Shown: one piece after another, positions 36,246-44,374 of the stretch
Position numbering within the stretch: the stretch's first letter is position 1
How the letters are laid out: each line of letters begins with the position of its first letter
Source of the DNA: Acidobacteriota bacterium
GTDB lineage: Bacteria > Acidobacteriota > Holophagae > Holophagales > Holophagaceae
DNA length: 64,000 nucleotides
Direction: 5' to 3'
Assembly: GCA_016195985.1 (NCBI GenBank)
Contig: JACPYP010000012.1
Span: 62,001 to 126,000, forward strand
Position numbers and translations under genes: made by a program
The notes under the pieces: generated by a model
What the model was told of the DNA's origin: nothing
The model's database searches: none
What the model saw: only the letters and a program-made list of their open reading frames with translations

Positions 36246-36559
36246 CGGGGCTCCCTTGGCTGAGGCCATTCCTGCCTCATCTCTTGAGACCCGGATCCTC
36301 CGAACGGGTTGAATGCGGCAGCCGGCTTATCGGCTTGGCTCAGCTTGAAAAGCCTCCCGCGAAGGGGCACGTTCCATCCCACCCGCAAAGCCGGCCGCGC
36401 ATAAGCGCGTCCGGGGGCCGCGGGCCCGGGCGACTCCCAGCCGCATGGTGGGGCCGCCTTCGTGTCCTTGCCTTTCTTGTTCGCGTCCTTCGTGAGGGGG
36501 CTTGAAATCCCTGCATCAGGCTGAGACTCGCCGATAACGAGGTACGGCAGACTGGAGGG
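36246..36559. other. Intergenic stretch with a degenerate KDTK-type dispersed repeat
   Basis: No gene is recognisable. At 36457-36495 the minus strand reads as near-tandem AAGGACACGAAGG-like units (would encode LTKDANKKGKDTK), resembling the TKDTK repeats common in many Gram-negative genomes. Elsewhere are small hairpins (ACCCG/CGGGT around 36291-36311; CGCGC-ATAA-GCGCG around 36395). Confidence 0.35.
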
Positions 36560-37297
36560 GTGATCCGTACCCATGCCGCCATCGTGCTCAAAGCCGTGCC
36601 CTATGCCGAGGGCGGGGCGGTGGTGTCGTTTCTTTCTGAGTTGGGCGAGCGTCTGTCTGGGGTGGCCAAGGGCGTGAAGAAGCCCACAGCCAAATGGGTG
36701 GCGGCCTTCGAGCCGCTGAGCATGGTGCGCGTAAGCTTCTTCGGGAAGGAGCATACCGAGCTGAAGCGGGTCACCCGCTGCGAGCTGAACTTCAGCCCCC
36801 TCACGCTCGGCCACCTGGAATCGAGCCTGGTCATGGCCTGCCTGGCCGATCTCTTCGACCGCGTGGCCCGCGAGGGCGTGGAGGATGACCGCCTCTACCG
36901 CCTGCTCAGCGCCTGCGGAAGGGCCTTGAAGGCCGATCCGGACAATGCCATGGGCATCCTGGCCTACGCCGAACACTGGCTGCTTCATTGCATGGGCCTG
37001 CTGCCCCACCCCAGGGTCTGCGGGCGCTGCGGCAACGACACCGCCCCCCTGGTGCTGTTCAGCCCAGAGGACGGCTGGTGCTGCGCATCCTGCACCGCCG
37101 TGGACCCCGTGGAGGCCCTCCCGCCGGGTACCCGCGAGCATCTGCGGAACCTTCGCACCGGGGGCGCGGAAGTGGCCCCCAGGGTGAACCTCGGGGACGA
37201 GGCCCAGGTCGCGGTCACGGCGCTCCTCCGGACCAGGCTGCTTCAGGAATTCGGCGGGGCGCTGAAAAGCTACGAGGTGCTCTGGCGGACGATGTGA
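36560..37297 (+). CDS. recO: DNA repair protein RecO
   Basis: A 245-residue protein from GTG. The OB-fold start reads IRTHAAIVLKAVPYAEGGAVVSFLSE, then LSGVAKGVKKP; a helical middle is followed by a zinc module CGRCGND ... CCASC (residues about 155-180), as in many RecO proteins. RecO anneals SSB-coated DNA and loads RecA in the RecFOR pathway; ssb is at 8.9 kb. The Shine-Dalgarno GGAG is very close to the GTG. Confidence 0.9.
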   Translation: MIRTHAAIVLKAVPYAEGGAVVSFLSELGERLSGVAKGVKKPTAKWVAAFEPLSMVRVSFFGKEHTELKRVTRCELNFSPLTLGHLESSLVMACLADLFDRVAREGVEDDRLYRLLSACGRALKADPDNAMGILAYAEHWLLHCMGLLPHPRVCGRCGNDTAPLVLFSPEDGWCCASCTAVDPVEALPPGTREHLRNLRTGGAEVAPRVNLGDEAQVAVTALLRTRLLQEFGGALKSYEVLWRTM

Positions 37298-37354
37298 GGC
37301 TTTCCCCCACACGCTAATTCTTGCCTTGTGGCGTGGACTGGCCGATGGGTCCCC

Positions 37355-39964
37355 ATGGTCGAGGGAAAGGTCGGGGAAAAGCTTATGGGGCTGGGCAGGT
37401 CCATCTGGACACAGGTGTCGGGCGCGAAGGCCTCCGTAAGCGTGTTGGGACTTCCTCTGCTCTGGGTCTTGCTCTGGCTGGTGGCCTACGTCTTGTTCCG
37501 TTACGCCGACGCTCTACAGCCCGCCGAAGGAGCCTTCCTGATCGTGGCGGCGGCTGGGTTGCTGCGGGGGGGCCTGCACTGGCTGGATTGGCACCGGGGA
37601 CTGGCCAGTGACGGCACCCTCATGGACGGCGTGCAGCGGATCCTCCAGGGGGACCGCCACCCCATGACTGTGCCCGAAGGCTTGCGGCCGCGGGACGCCC
37701 AGGTGGCGACCGCCCTGAACGCGTTGATCGAGGATGTGCGGCGGGAGCGTTCGGGGGACCGGGCTTTGCGCCGGGCCGTGGCCCGGGAGTGGGTGGAACT
37801 GGATGGACTCTTTGAATCCATCCAACGCCATCGCGCGAGTGAAGAAGACGTGCGGCAGCAGGGCAGTTTCAGACTAGAGGTGCTGGGGCGGGATCTGAAG
37901 GCCGCCTTCGAGGGCACCCTGAAGCTGGATCAGATCGAATTGAACCACCGCCTGCGAGCCGATCAATTCCGCCTTCAGGGCCAGGCTTTCCAGAGCACAT
38001 TAGGGCGGCTGCGGGACGATCTGGAACAGTTCGAGAACCTCCTTGAGGAACTCCACGATTCCTTTCCTCGGATCCGGCGCGAAGAGGATGCCCTCGGGCG
38101 TCTGGCGGACGCTGGACTCCGCCAAGGGTCGCGCCTGTCCCTGACCGTCAAGAGCCTGGTGGCGCACACGCCGCGGCTCATGGATGAAACCCAATCCCGC
38201 ATGGAGCAACTGGGGCGGTTCCGCCAATCCGCGGACGGCGTGCGGGACAAGACCGAGGCCCTGGCACGCCGCCTGGAAGGTTTCCGCGAGGAGGCCCAAT
38301 CCCGCATCCGTTCCTTTGGGGGCGCACAGACCCACCTGAAAGAGCTGGATCATGTGGCCCAGCAGACCAGCCTCCTGGCGGTGAACGCGGCGATCCTCGC
38401 GCAGCAGGACGGCGGCAGTGCGGGCATGGCGGCCATCGGCGGCCGGCTTCGCTTCCTGGCGGACCAGACGGGAGAGAGCACGTCTGGGCTGGAACGGATG
38501 CTCGATGTCCACCAGCGGGGTCTGGAGCGTGAGACCGCCGGGCTCTGGGACCTTCAGGAGGTGACCCAAAGCCTGTTGTCAGATGTGCACGAACTGTTGC
38601 GGACCGCGGGGAATCTGGATCACCAGGGACACGGGCTGGAGCGCGCGCTGGAAACCCATTTGAACCTGGTGGACCAGGTGCGCCAGTCTTCGGAGCGGGC
38701 GGAGCTGTCCCTGCACGAAGTGCGGGAGCGCGCCGTGGGGCTGGAATCCGCCCATGTGCGGCAGTGGGGCGTCGAGGCCAAGATCGCGCCGGAACGGGCG
38801 CGGCTCACCCGGGAAGGGGCCCGCCTGCTGGAAGTGGGCGCCGAGCTGGCGAGGATCAGCCAGCAGAACATCGACGAGATCTGGGACATTCTGTCGCGGC
38901 ACCAGGAAATCCGGCGGACCGAAGCTTATCGCCAGGTGGTCTCAGAGGGGCTGCCCCATCTCATGGACAGCTCCTTGACCGCGGAGGCCACCTGGAACAG
39001 CGTCGCCTGGGTGCGCGCTCAGCACCGCCTGCGGCTGGTCGAGGCCGGCCGGGCGCAGCTGCCTCCCATGGGCCGCCGCGAATCCAATGGAAGCCTGCAC
39101 CTGCTGTTGATCGCGGAAGATGCCCTCCGCCGCCCTGAACCCTCCGCGCTGGAATCCTGGTCCTGCGATGCCAGCGGGCGTTTCTGGGAGCTCCGCTTGC
39201 TGGCTTCCCTGAAGACCGAAAGCCACCGGCTTGCGCTGTTGGCGCTGCTGAGGGGAAGCGCATTGGCCGCCTGTTTCCAGGGGGTGGAGATCCACATCGC
39301 TCCGGCGGGCGCGCACGTCCGCCTCCCCCATCCCTACCCGGGCTTTCCCGGATTCCTGATGGGCCTGCGCCTGGAGCTGCCGGTGGATCCCGACATGTGG
39401 GAGCATCCTTCCCGGGAGGTGGAACTTCCTCCCATGGGCACCCAGACGCTGCTGTGGCTGGGGCCGGAGCTGGGCGGCGGCGTGCAGAACCCTTGGATGA
39501 GGCTTGTGCATGCCTGGGTGCGCGACATGGATCGTCATGACGCATGTCTGACCTGGCTGCCCTATCCGGGACACCGGCCGCCTTGTCCTTGGCTTGGAGA
39601 CGGTGAGATGGAAGAGGAGCTGGGGTTGCCCCTTCTGCTGCGCTGCGTGGGGCTGGGAGCCGATCCCTCGCATCTGCACCCGATGAGGGACCGGCTGTTG
39701 CAGGCTGGCGCCACGGAGGGGCCAGGAGGCGCCGCGCTCTGCTCGGTGGGGATCGGCCACGCCCACCCGGAGGCGCTCCTGCTTCGCTTGTTTGAACCCG
39801 AAGCCAACCTTGCCGGCGCCTTCCATCCCGACCTGGTTCCCTACCAGATTCGCTTGCGTGACGAGGTGTTGGGGGGCTGCACGGGCGACCCCTACCGGGC
39901 GGGTTGGTCGATCCTGGAGGACCTGCAGCGCGCGGGTTGGTTGATGCCTTTGCCTTATCGCTGA
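37355..39964 (+). CDS. Large membrane protein with a chemoreceptor-like coiled-coil hairpin and a novel C-terminal domain
   Basis: About 869 residues from ATG 37355; a GTG at 37328 and an ATG at 37385 are alternatives. Two hydrophobic spans lie near 30-50 and 60-75. Residues about 90-560 are predicted long helices; within them ELDHVAQQTSLLAVNAAILA and GRLRFLADQTGESTSGLERM correspond to the signalling tip of methyl-accepting proteins (IAxQTNLLALNAAIEAA ... VRxLAExT), but the conserved Glu-Ala and Phe-Ala parts are altered. The last 300 residues form a globular region of no recognised family (LHLLLIAEDAL; FWELRLLASL; LRLELPVDPD). Function unknown; no che genes nearby. Confidence 0.7.
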   Translation: MVEGKVGEKLMGLGRSIWTQVSGAKASVSVLGLPLLWVLLWLVAYVLFRYADALQPAEGAFLIVAAAGLLRGGLHWLDWHRGLASDGTLMDGVQRILQGDRHPMTVPEGLRPRDAQVATALNALIEDVRRERSGDRALRRAVAREWVELDGLFESIQRHRASEEDVRQQGSFRLEVLGRDLKAAFEGTLKLDQIELNHRLRADQFRLQGQAFQSTLGRLRDDLEQFENLLEELHDSFPRIRREEDALGRLADAGLRQGSRLSLTVKSLVAHTPRLMDETQSRMEQLGRFRQSADGVRDKTEALARRLEGFREEAQSRIRSFGGAQTHLKELDHVAQQTSLLAVNAAILAQQDGGSAGMAAIGGRLRFLADQTGESTSGLERMLDVHQRGLERETAGLWDLQEVTQSLLSDVHELLRTAGNLDHQGHGLERALETHLNLVDQVRQSSERAELSLHEVRERAVGLESAHVRQWGVEAKIAPERARLTREGARLLEVGAELARISQQNIDEIWDILSRHQEIRRTEAYRQVVSEGLPHLMDSSLTAEATWNSVAWVRAQHRLRLVEAGRAQLPPMGRRESNGSLHLLLIAEDALRRPEPSALESWSCDASGRFWELRLLASLKTESHRLALLALLRGSALAACFQGVEIHIAPAGAHVRLPHPYPGFPGFLMGLRLELPVDPDMWEHPSREVELPPMGTQTLLWLGPELGGGVQNPWMRLVHAWVRDMDRHDACLTWLPYPGHRPPCPWLGDGEMEEELGLPLLLRCVGLGADPSHLHPMRDRLLQAGATEGPGGAALCSVGIGHAHPEALLLRLFEPEANLAGAFHPDLVPYQIRLRDEVLGGCTGDPYRAGWSILEDLQRAGWLMPLPYR

Positions 39965-40017
39965 ACGATTGTGATGTATCTGTGACATATATCTGGATTT
40001 AAATTTACCGAGCGGGG

Positions 40018-40047
40018 TTGACAGCCTCCGGAGCGCGCCGATACCTG
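40018..40047 (+). promoter_or_regulatory. Candidate sigma-70 promoter of tonB-exbD
   Basis: A consensus TTGACA (40018-40023) is followed after about 16 bp by GATACC. The spacer is GC-rich and the -10 weak, which would suit activator-dependent expression. The transcript would have a leader of about 120 bases. Confidence 0.35.
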
Positions 40048-40171
40048 TTGCAAGCGATCTTTGGACCTCCTCAGACGGTGTGCGATCCAGGGCCCGGGAT
40101 TGCCATCAACCAGCCCCACCTCAGTGGGAGCTGGTCCTGCGGAGGCCGAGGCGCCCCTCACAGGAGATCCC

Positions 40172-40933
40172 ATGTTCCGTGTCGCGTTTCCGCGCGGCCA
40201 GGGGCCCGCCTATGCGGACCTGCCGCCCACCCTCCAGCCCTTCGCCATCGCGGCCTCGATGCCGCCTACGGACCGCCTCCGCGCGGCCACCTTCTCGGGC
40301 CTGATCTACCTGCTCCTCGGAGCTGGAGTTCTCGCCGTCTCCTCGCAGGCGCCCCGCATCCTCCCGAAACCGGCGCCGCCCCGGGATCCGGGCCGGACAG
40401 TGGTGTTTGAAGCCGCTCCGCCCCGGCCCATCGAGACTGTTCCTTTCGCCTCCGGAGGGACGAACGGCCGCATGTCCGAGTTCACGCAGGCAGTGCCGGT
40501 GTCGATGCCGGCGCCGCTCGCGGATCCCACCGAGGCGGCGCCTGGATTGCCGACGGTGGACCGCTCCCACGACTTCATGCCAAGCGGACCCCAGCGGTCC
40601 ACGGGCCTCGCCCAGGGGGGAACCGGGCTCTCCGGAGCGCCTTCGACACCCGTTGTCCATGACATCACTTCGGCGGGGCTCGCCATCCTCCACCGGGTGG
40701 ATCCCATCTACCCGGACTTCGCCAAGAGGGCACACATCCAGGGGCCCGTGGTGCTAAGGATGACCGTGGACGAGTCTGGCCGCCCGATTCAGGTGCAGGT
40801 GCTGGAAGGGCATCCGGTCTTCCACGAGGCGGCCATGCAGGCGGCGCGGCAGTGGCGCTTCGAGCCGGCCCGCATGGACGGCCAACCCGTGCAGGCAGCC
40901 TTCCAGCTCACCATCAAATTCGCGCTGAGGTAG
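40172..40933 (+). CDS. tonB: TonB-family energy transducer
   Basis: A 253-residue protein from ATG 40172 (CAGGAG five to six bases upstream). One membrane span near 40-58 (FSGLIYLLLGAGVLAV), a Pro-rich linker (PKPAPPRDPG; APPRPIETVP), and a C-terminal TonB domain (about 175-253): RVDPIYPDFAKRAHIQGPVV, VLEGHPVFHEAAMQAARQW, PVQAAFQLTIKF. TonB carries the proton-motive force to outer-membrane receptors such as the one at 4.5-7.6 kb. exbD follows five bases later. Confidence 0.9.
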   Translation: MFRVAFPRGQGPAYADLPPTLQPFAIAASMPPTDRLRAATFSGLIYLLLGAGVLAVSSQAPRILPKPAPPRDPGRTVVFEAAPPRPIETVPFASGGTNGRMSEFTQAVPVSMPAPLADPTEAAPGLPTVDRSHDFMPSGPQRSTGLAQGGTGLSGAPSTPVVHDITSAGLAILHRVDPIYPDFAKRAHIQGPVVLRMTVDESGRPIQVQVLEGHPVFHEAAMQAARQWRFEPARMDGQPVQAAFQLTIKFALR

Positions 40934-40937
40934 CGCC

Positions 40938-41300
40938 ATGTCCTCCTCCCTCCGCAGCGACATCAACGTCACGCCCCTCGTGGACATCGTCCTCGTGCTG
41001 CTCATCGTTTTCATGACCCTGGTTCCGGCCTTGCCGAAGGCGTTGTCGACCGTGCTGCCGGGGCAGGGGGAAGGCGCCTCGACCGTAACGCGCCTCACCC
41101 TGGCCCTGGGCCGGGAAGGGGGCGTGACGGTGGTGGGCCGGCCAGCGGAGGCCTGGGCCGCGGCGGTCCTGGCCCATCGAGGCCCCATCGTGCTCAGGGT
41201 GCCCCCGGACCTGCCCCTGAGCGCGCCCGCCCGCGTGCTGGATCAGGTGGAAGGACTGCGCCCTGGCGCCAAGGTGGCCTTGGTGGCATGGACGGGCTGA
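40938..41300 (+). CDS. exbD: ExbD/TolR-family biopolymer transport protein
   Basis: A 120-residue protein starting MSSSLRSDINVTPLVDIVLVLLIVFM, the ExbD/TolR transmembrane segment with its proton-carrying Asp (LVDIVL). A short periplasmic domain follows. It forms a complex with ExbB and TonB. Here tonB and exbD are adjacent but no exbB is found in the window, so the proton-channel partner must be encoded elsewhere. Immediately downstream is rnpB. Confidence 0.88.
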   Translation: MSSSLRSDINVTPLVDIVLVLLIVFMTLVPALPKALSTVLPGQGEGASTVTRLTLALGREGGVTVVGRPAEAWAAAVLAHRGPIVLRVPPDLPLSAPARVLDQVEGLRPGAKVALVAWTG

Positions 41301-41317
41301 GCCCGTGCTAGGCTGGC

Positions 41318-41675
41318 CTCGTGGATCAGGGCGTCGCTGGCCGCAAGGCCAGAGGAAAGTCCGGGCTCCATAGGGTGCTGGGCCTGGTAACACCAGGGCG
41401 GGGCGACCCGACGGAAAGTGCAACAGAGAACAAACCGCCGATGGCCACGCAAGTGGATCAGGCAAGGGTGAAACGGTGGGGTAAGAGCCCACCGCCGGAC
41501 TGGCAACAGGACGGGCACGGCAAACCCCCCAGGGAGCAAGACCAAATAGGCTGGCGCACCGCGCAAGCGGCGAGGGCTGACCCGGCCGAGCCAGCGGGTA
41601 GGTCGCACGAGGTGGGTGGCGACATCCATCCCAGAGGAATGACGTCCCACGACAGAACCCGGCTTACCGATCCAC
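41318..41675 (+). ncRNA. rnpB: RNase P RNA, bacterial class A
   Basis: The catalytic RNA that removes 5' leaders from tRNA precursors. Conserved cores are visible in order: GAGGAAAGTCCGGGCTCC, ACAGAGAACAAACCGCC, AAGGGTGAAACGGTGGGGTA-AGAGCCCACCG, GGCAAACCCC, AGAGGAATGACG and CAGAACCCGGCTTA. GTGGATC (41321-41327) pairs with GATCCAC (41669-41675) as helix P1. Ends are approximate by a few bases. A long ORF on the opposite strand across this region is a shadow. Confidence 0.95.
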
Positions 41676-41706
41676 CACGGCCTCCGCGAGGGGGCCGTGT
41701 TTGTTG
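41676..41706 (+). terminator. Terminator of rnpB
   Basis: CACGGCC pairs with GGCCGTG across a ten-base loop (41676-41699) and is followed by TTTGTT. Confidence 0.75.
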
Positions 41707-41797
41707 ATGTTCTCCGGGGGGTTCCGCGCTCGACGCGGCGGAGCCGCGTCTCGCTGGGACCTCCTTTCTTTTGGCCGTCCCCTCCGATGGGCGGTGC
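41705..41797 (+). repeat. GC-rich dispersed repeat, copy A
   Basis: Begins TGATGTTCTCCGGGGG, contains the hairpin CGCGGC-GGA-GCCGCG and CTCGCTG, then CTCCTTTCTT and ends GGGCGGTGC. It is matched over most of its length by the segment at 44873-44993, in the same orientation. It directly follows the rnpB terminator and leads to the MFS gene. Untranslated; the origin is unknown. Confidence 0.7.
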
Positions 41798-41812
41798 ATG
41801 GTTCCATGGATC

Positions 41813-42994
41813 ATGCGCCGCCCTTCGCCTCAGACCGCCGCCCTGCTCGTGACGGCCCTCGCCTTCCACGTGGACATGCTCCTCTACTACCTGTTGGTGC
41901 CGCTGCTGCCGCGGTACGCGCGGGAGTTGAACCTGAACCCCATGCAGGTCGGCATCCTCTTCGGCAGTTACGCTGTGGCGCTGCTGCTGGCGACCTTCCC
42001 TGTGGCGATCCTCACCGATCGCTATGGAAGGAAGGCGCCCATGCTGTGGGGGCTGGCGGGTTTGGGGCTCACCACCCTCGTTTTCGCCATGTCGAAGCAG
42101 TACTGGCTGCTGGTGGTGGCGCGCTCCTTCCAGGGGGCGGCAGGCGCCGCCACTTGGCTTCCGGGCATGGCTCTCCTGGCGGACCACTTTCCGTCGGAAT
42201 CGAGAGGCAAGGCCATGGGCACCGCCTTCGCCGCGGCGAACCTGGGCGTTCTCGTCGGGCCGCCCCTGTCGGGCTTTCTGGCCCAGCACGCGGGTCCGGC
42301 CGCGCCCTTTTTGCTTGGGGCCGGCCTGGTCGCGCTGGATGCGGCGGGACGGGCCTTTCTGCTGCCGGAGGTAGAGCCAGAGCGGGGGCCCAGGTTGCCC
42401 TTCCGACAATTGCTGTCCAACCCGACCATACGGCTGTTCGCGGGCGCCATGGCGTTGGGATCCGGCCTCTGGGCCCTGCTGGAATCCACCTTGCCTTTGG
42501 ATATGGATCATCGCTTGGGGTTGAGCGCCTCCCAGATCGGTCTTTGCTTCGCGGCCTCCGCCGTGGCCCACACCTTCACCTCGCCTCTCATGGGCCGGCT
42601 GTCGGACCGCATTGGCCGGGTGAAGGTGCTCCGTATCGGCCTGGTGCTGGCGGTATTCCTGTTGCCCCTGCCGGTGTTGCTGCCCAAGGCATGGATGGTG
42701 GTGCTGGCCATGATGGGGCTCGGCAGCACCGCGAGCTTCATCATGAGTCCCTGCAGTCCGGCTGTGGCGGATCAGGTGGAGCGGCAGGGCAGCCAAAGCT
42801 TCGCCTCGGCTTTTTCGATCTTGAACCTCGCCTACTCCGTGGGGCTGATGATTGGCCCCGTGGCAGGCGGGGCGCTGGTCCAAGGTGTGGGGCTGCCTTT
42901 GGCCCTGGGGCTCTGCGGCCTTTGTTTCGGTGTTTACCTGCTGGCGGCGCGCCGCTTCTCACAGCTTGATGGCGCGGTAGATCCAGCGATCTGA
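41813..42994 (+). CDS. Major facilitator superfamily transporter
   Basis: About 393 residues from ATG 41813; the frame is open upstream through the repeat copy (TTG 41771), but the transporter fold begins RPSPQTAALLVTALAFHVDM. Twelve hydrophobic spans; the MFS loop 2-3 motif reads TDRYGRKAP and its second-half counterpart GRLSDRIGRVK. It resembles multidrug or tetracycline-type (DHA) exporters, with substrate unknown. Its 3' end overlaps the convergent methyltransferase gene by 36 bp. Confidence 0.85.
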   Translation: MRRPSPQTAALLVTALAFHVDMLLYYLLVPLLPRYARELNLNPMQVGILFGSYAVALLLATFPVAILTDRYGRKAPMLWGLAGLGLTTLVFAMSKQYWLLVVARSFQGAAGAATWLPGMALLADHFPSESRGKAMGTAFAAANLGVLVGPPLSGFLAQHAGPAAPFLLGAGLVALDAAGRAFLLPEVEPERGPRLPFRQLLSNPTIRLFAGAMALGSGLWALLESTLPLDMDHRLGLSASQIGLCFAASAVAHTFTSPLMGRLSDRIGRVKVLRIGLVLAVFLLPLPVLLPKAWMVVLAMMGLGSTASFIMSPCSPAVADQVERQGSQSFASAFSILNLAYSVGLMIGPVAGGALVQGVGLPLALGLCGLCFGVYLLAARRFSQLDGAVDPAI

Positions 42995-43720
42995 AGTTTG
43001 GTCCCAGCGGCGGCCGTCCAAGCCGCCGTAGGCCTGGGCCACGCTGAAGCCGGCCTGACGCAGGAAGGCCCTTACCTCAGCATCGTCCGGAATCCAGATG
43101 TCATGGCAGAACGCCTCACCCTGGCACAGGCGCTCCGTGAGGATGCGGCGGCCGTCGGGGCTCCAGCGGACGCGCTCCTGGTAGCCCTCTTCTTCGAAAT
43201 CCAGCCAGCCGTCTCCGGCCTCTTCCAGCGAGGTCTGCAGGAAGTCGCGGCCCGCGAGATCAAGAAGCAGGATGCCCCCGGCGCGGAGCACCCGGGCGTA
43301 CTCCTCCAGTTGGCGAAGGTTCTCGGCTTCAGTGGCGAAGTAGCCCCAGCTCGTGAAGGCGCAGAACACGCCATCGGCCACGCCCTCCCGGAAGGGCAGG
43401 GCGCGGAAATCGAGCCGCACGAGCGGCACTGGATGGCCCACCCGGTGTTTGGCGAGGTTGAGGGGGCTGAGGTCCCCTCCGATCACCTTTAAGCCACGCT
43501 GGCGGAGATGGGGACTGAGCCGGCCCCAGCCGCAGGGAAGGTCCAGCACGCAGCTTCCGCTTGGGAGATCCAGCAGTGCCGCGAGAGCCGGGCCCTCGTG
43601 GGCCGCATCTTTGGCCTTGTCCGCGTAGATGGCGAAGTAGGCCGGATGGTTGAAATCCTTGATGAACCAGTCCATGGCTGAGTGTGGCAGAGCCACGAGC
43701 CCAGGGTCTGGGCGCATCAT
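42959..43720 (-). CDS. SAM-dependent methyltransferase (class I)
   Basis: A 253-residue protein. SAM motif I is VLDLPCGWGRLSPHL and motif II VIGGDLSP; FRALPFREGVADGVFC and LRAGGILLLDL complete the fold of methyltransferase family 11/25. The start at 43720 overlaps the upstream stop as ATGA; an internal ATG at 43675 (MDWFIKDF) is the other candidate. The substrate is unknown. Cotranscribed with the tautomerase-like/winged-helix gene. Confidence 0.82.
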   Translation of the reverse strand: MMRPDPGLVALPHSAMDWFIKDFNHPAYFAIYADKAKDAAHEGPALAALLDLPSGSCVLDLPCGWGRLSPHLRQRGLKVIGGDLSPLNLAKHRVGHPVPLVRLDFRALPFREGVADGVFCAFTSWGYFATEAENLRQLEEYARVLRAGGILLLDLAGRDFLQTSLEEAGDGWLDFEEEGYQERVRWSPDGRRILTERLCQGEAFCHDIWIPDDAEVRAFLRQAGFSVAQAYGGLDGRRWDQTSDRWIYRAIKL

Positions 43721-44271
43721 CCCTCTTCGTTCTCGGCCTTCACCAGCTTCACGGTCGGAGCGGTCTGAGGGGAGTTGGCGATGCCCTTCCAGACGTAACG
43801 GGTGCCCCGTTTCTGGCCGCTCTTGGCGATGAGCTTCGCTTCTTCCAGCTCGGTGAACAGGCGGCGGAGCGTGGCCGGGGCCCAATCGCACTCCTTGAGA
43901 TCGAGCGCCACCTGGGCCTCGAAGCTGCTCAGGGAGCCCCGCGTCTGTAGCGCGGAGATCAGGGACTGCTTCATGTCTTCCAGTTCGGGCTTGGAGCGCC
44001 GGGCCTTGGTCTTGAAGGCAGGGGCCGGCTCAGGGATGGGTTCCAGCACGAGGGCCTTGGGGGCCGCCGGCGCGGGGGCCGTGGCCGGGGCTGTGGACTG
44101 CGCCTGGATCAGCAGGCCATCCAGATAGATGTCCCCCCGCTCCGGCTGGAAGAGAACCACCACGGAACCCGGGGCCATGCCTTCATGCTGCAAGGCTGTA
44201 ATGACACGCTCTCCGATTCTGGCTTTCTGATCCGAACTTAAGGCCGGAGACTCGATAATGACGACTGCCAT
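43717..44271 (-). CDS. Tautomerase-like N-domain fused to a winged-helix domain
   Basis: A 184-residue protein from ATG 44271 (GAGG five bases upstream). Residues 1-60 (MAVVIIESPALSSDQKARIG; VVVLFQPERGDIYLDG) look like a 4-oxalocrotonate tautomerase/MIF-type strand-helix-strand, although the usual Pro1 is replaced by Ala after Met. A Pro/Ala linker follows (APATAPAPAAPKA). The C-terminal 75 residues read as a winged helix (LISALQTRGSLSSFEAQ; ATLRRLFTELEEAKLI; GTRYVWKG). A ligand- or metabolite-responsive regulator is a guess. Its own near-consensus promoter lies 30 bp upstream, divergent from fur. Confidence 0.6.
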   Translation of the reverse strand: MAVVIIESPALSSDQKARIGERVITALQHEGMAPGSVVVLFQPERGDIYLDGLLIQAQSTAPATAPAPAAPKALVLEPIPEPAPAFKTKARRSKPELEDMKQSLISALQTRGSLSSFEAQVALDLKECDWAPATLRRLFTELEEAKLIAKSGQKRGTRYVWKGIANSPQTAPTVKLVKAENEEG

Positions 44272-44299
44272 GATTGCCTCATATAATAACAGGAAGCAC

Positions 44300-44328
44300 A
44301 TAATAGCCTTGAATTTAGCTTTTGTAAA
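44300..44328 (-). promoter_or_regulatory. Near-consensus sigma-70 promoter of the winged-helix/methyltransferase operon
   Basis: On the minus strand TTTACA (44328-44323) and TATTAT (44305-44300) are separated by exactly 17 bp, each matching the consensus at five of six positions, in an AT-rich tract. The transcript would start near 44293, about 20 bases before the start codon. Confidence 0.6.
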
Positions 44329-44374
44329 ATGGGTTTTCCCCCTTGGATCGTGTAAACTTCCCGCCGAGGATTCC

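Noticed and set aside
39971-39990. CRP-like site TGTGATGTATCTGTGACA before tonB
   Set aside because: The two TGTGA halves are direct, not inverted, repeats, so it does not fit a CRP dimer site.
41243-42883. 546-codon minus-strand frame across rnpB and the MFS gene
   Set aside because: Crosses a clear RNase P RNA and the transporter; composition is of a shadow frame.
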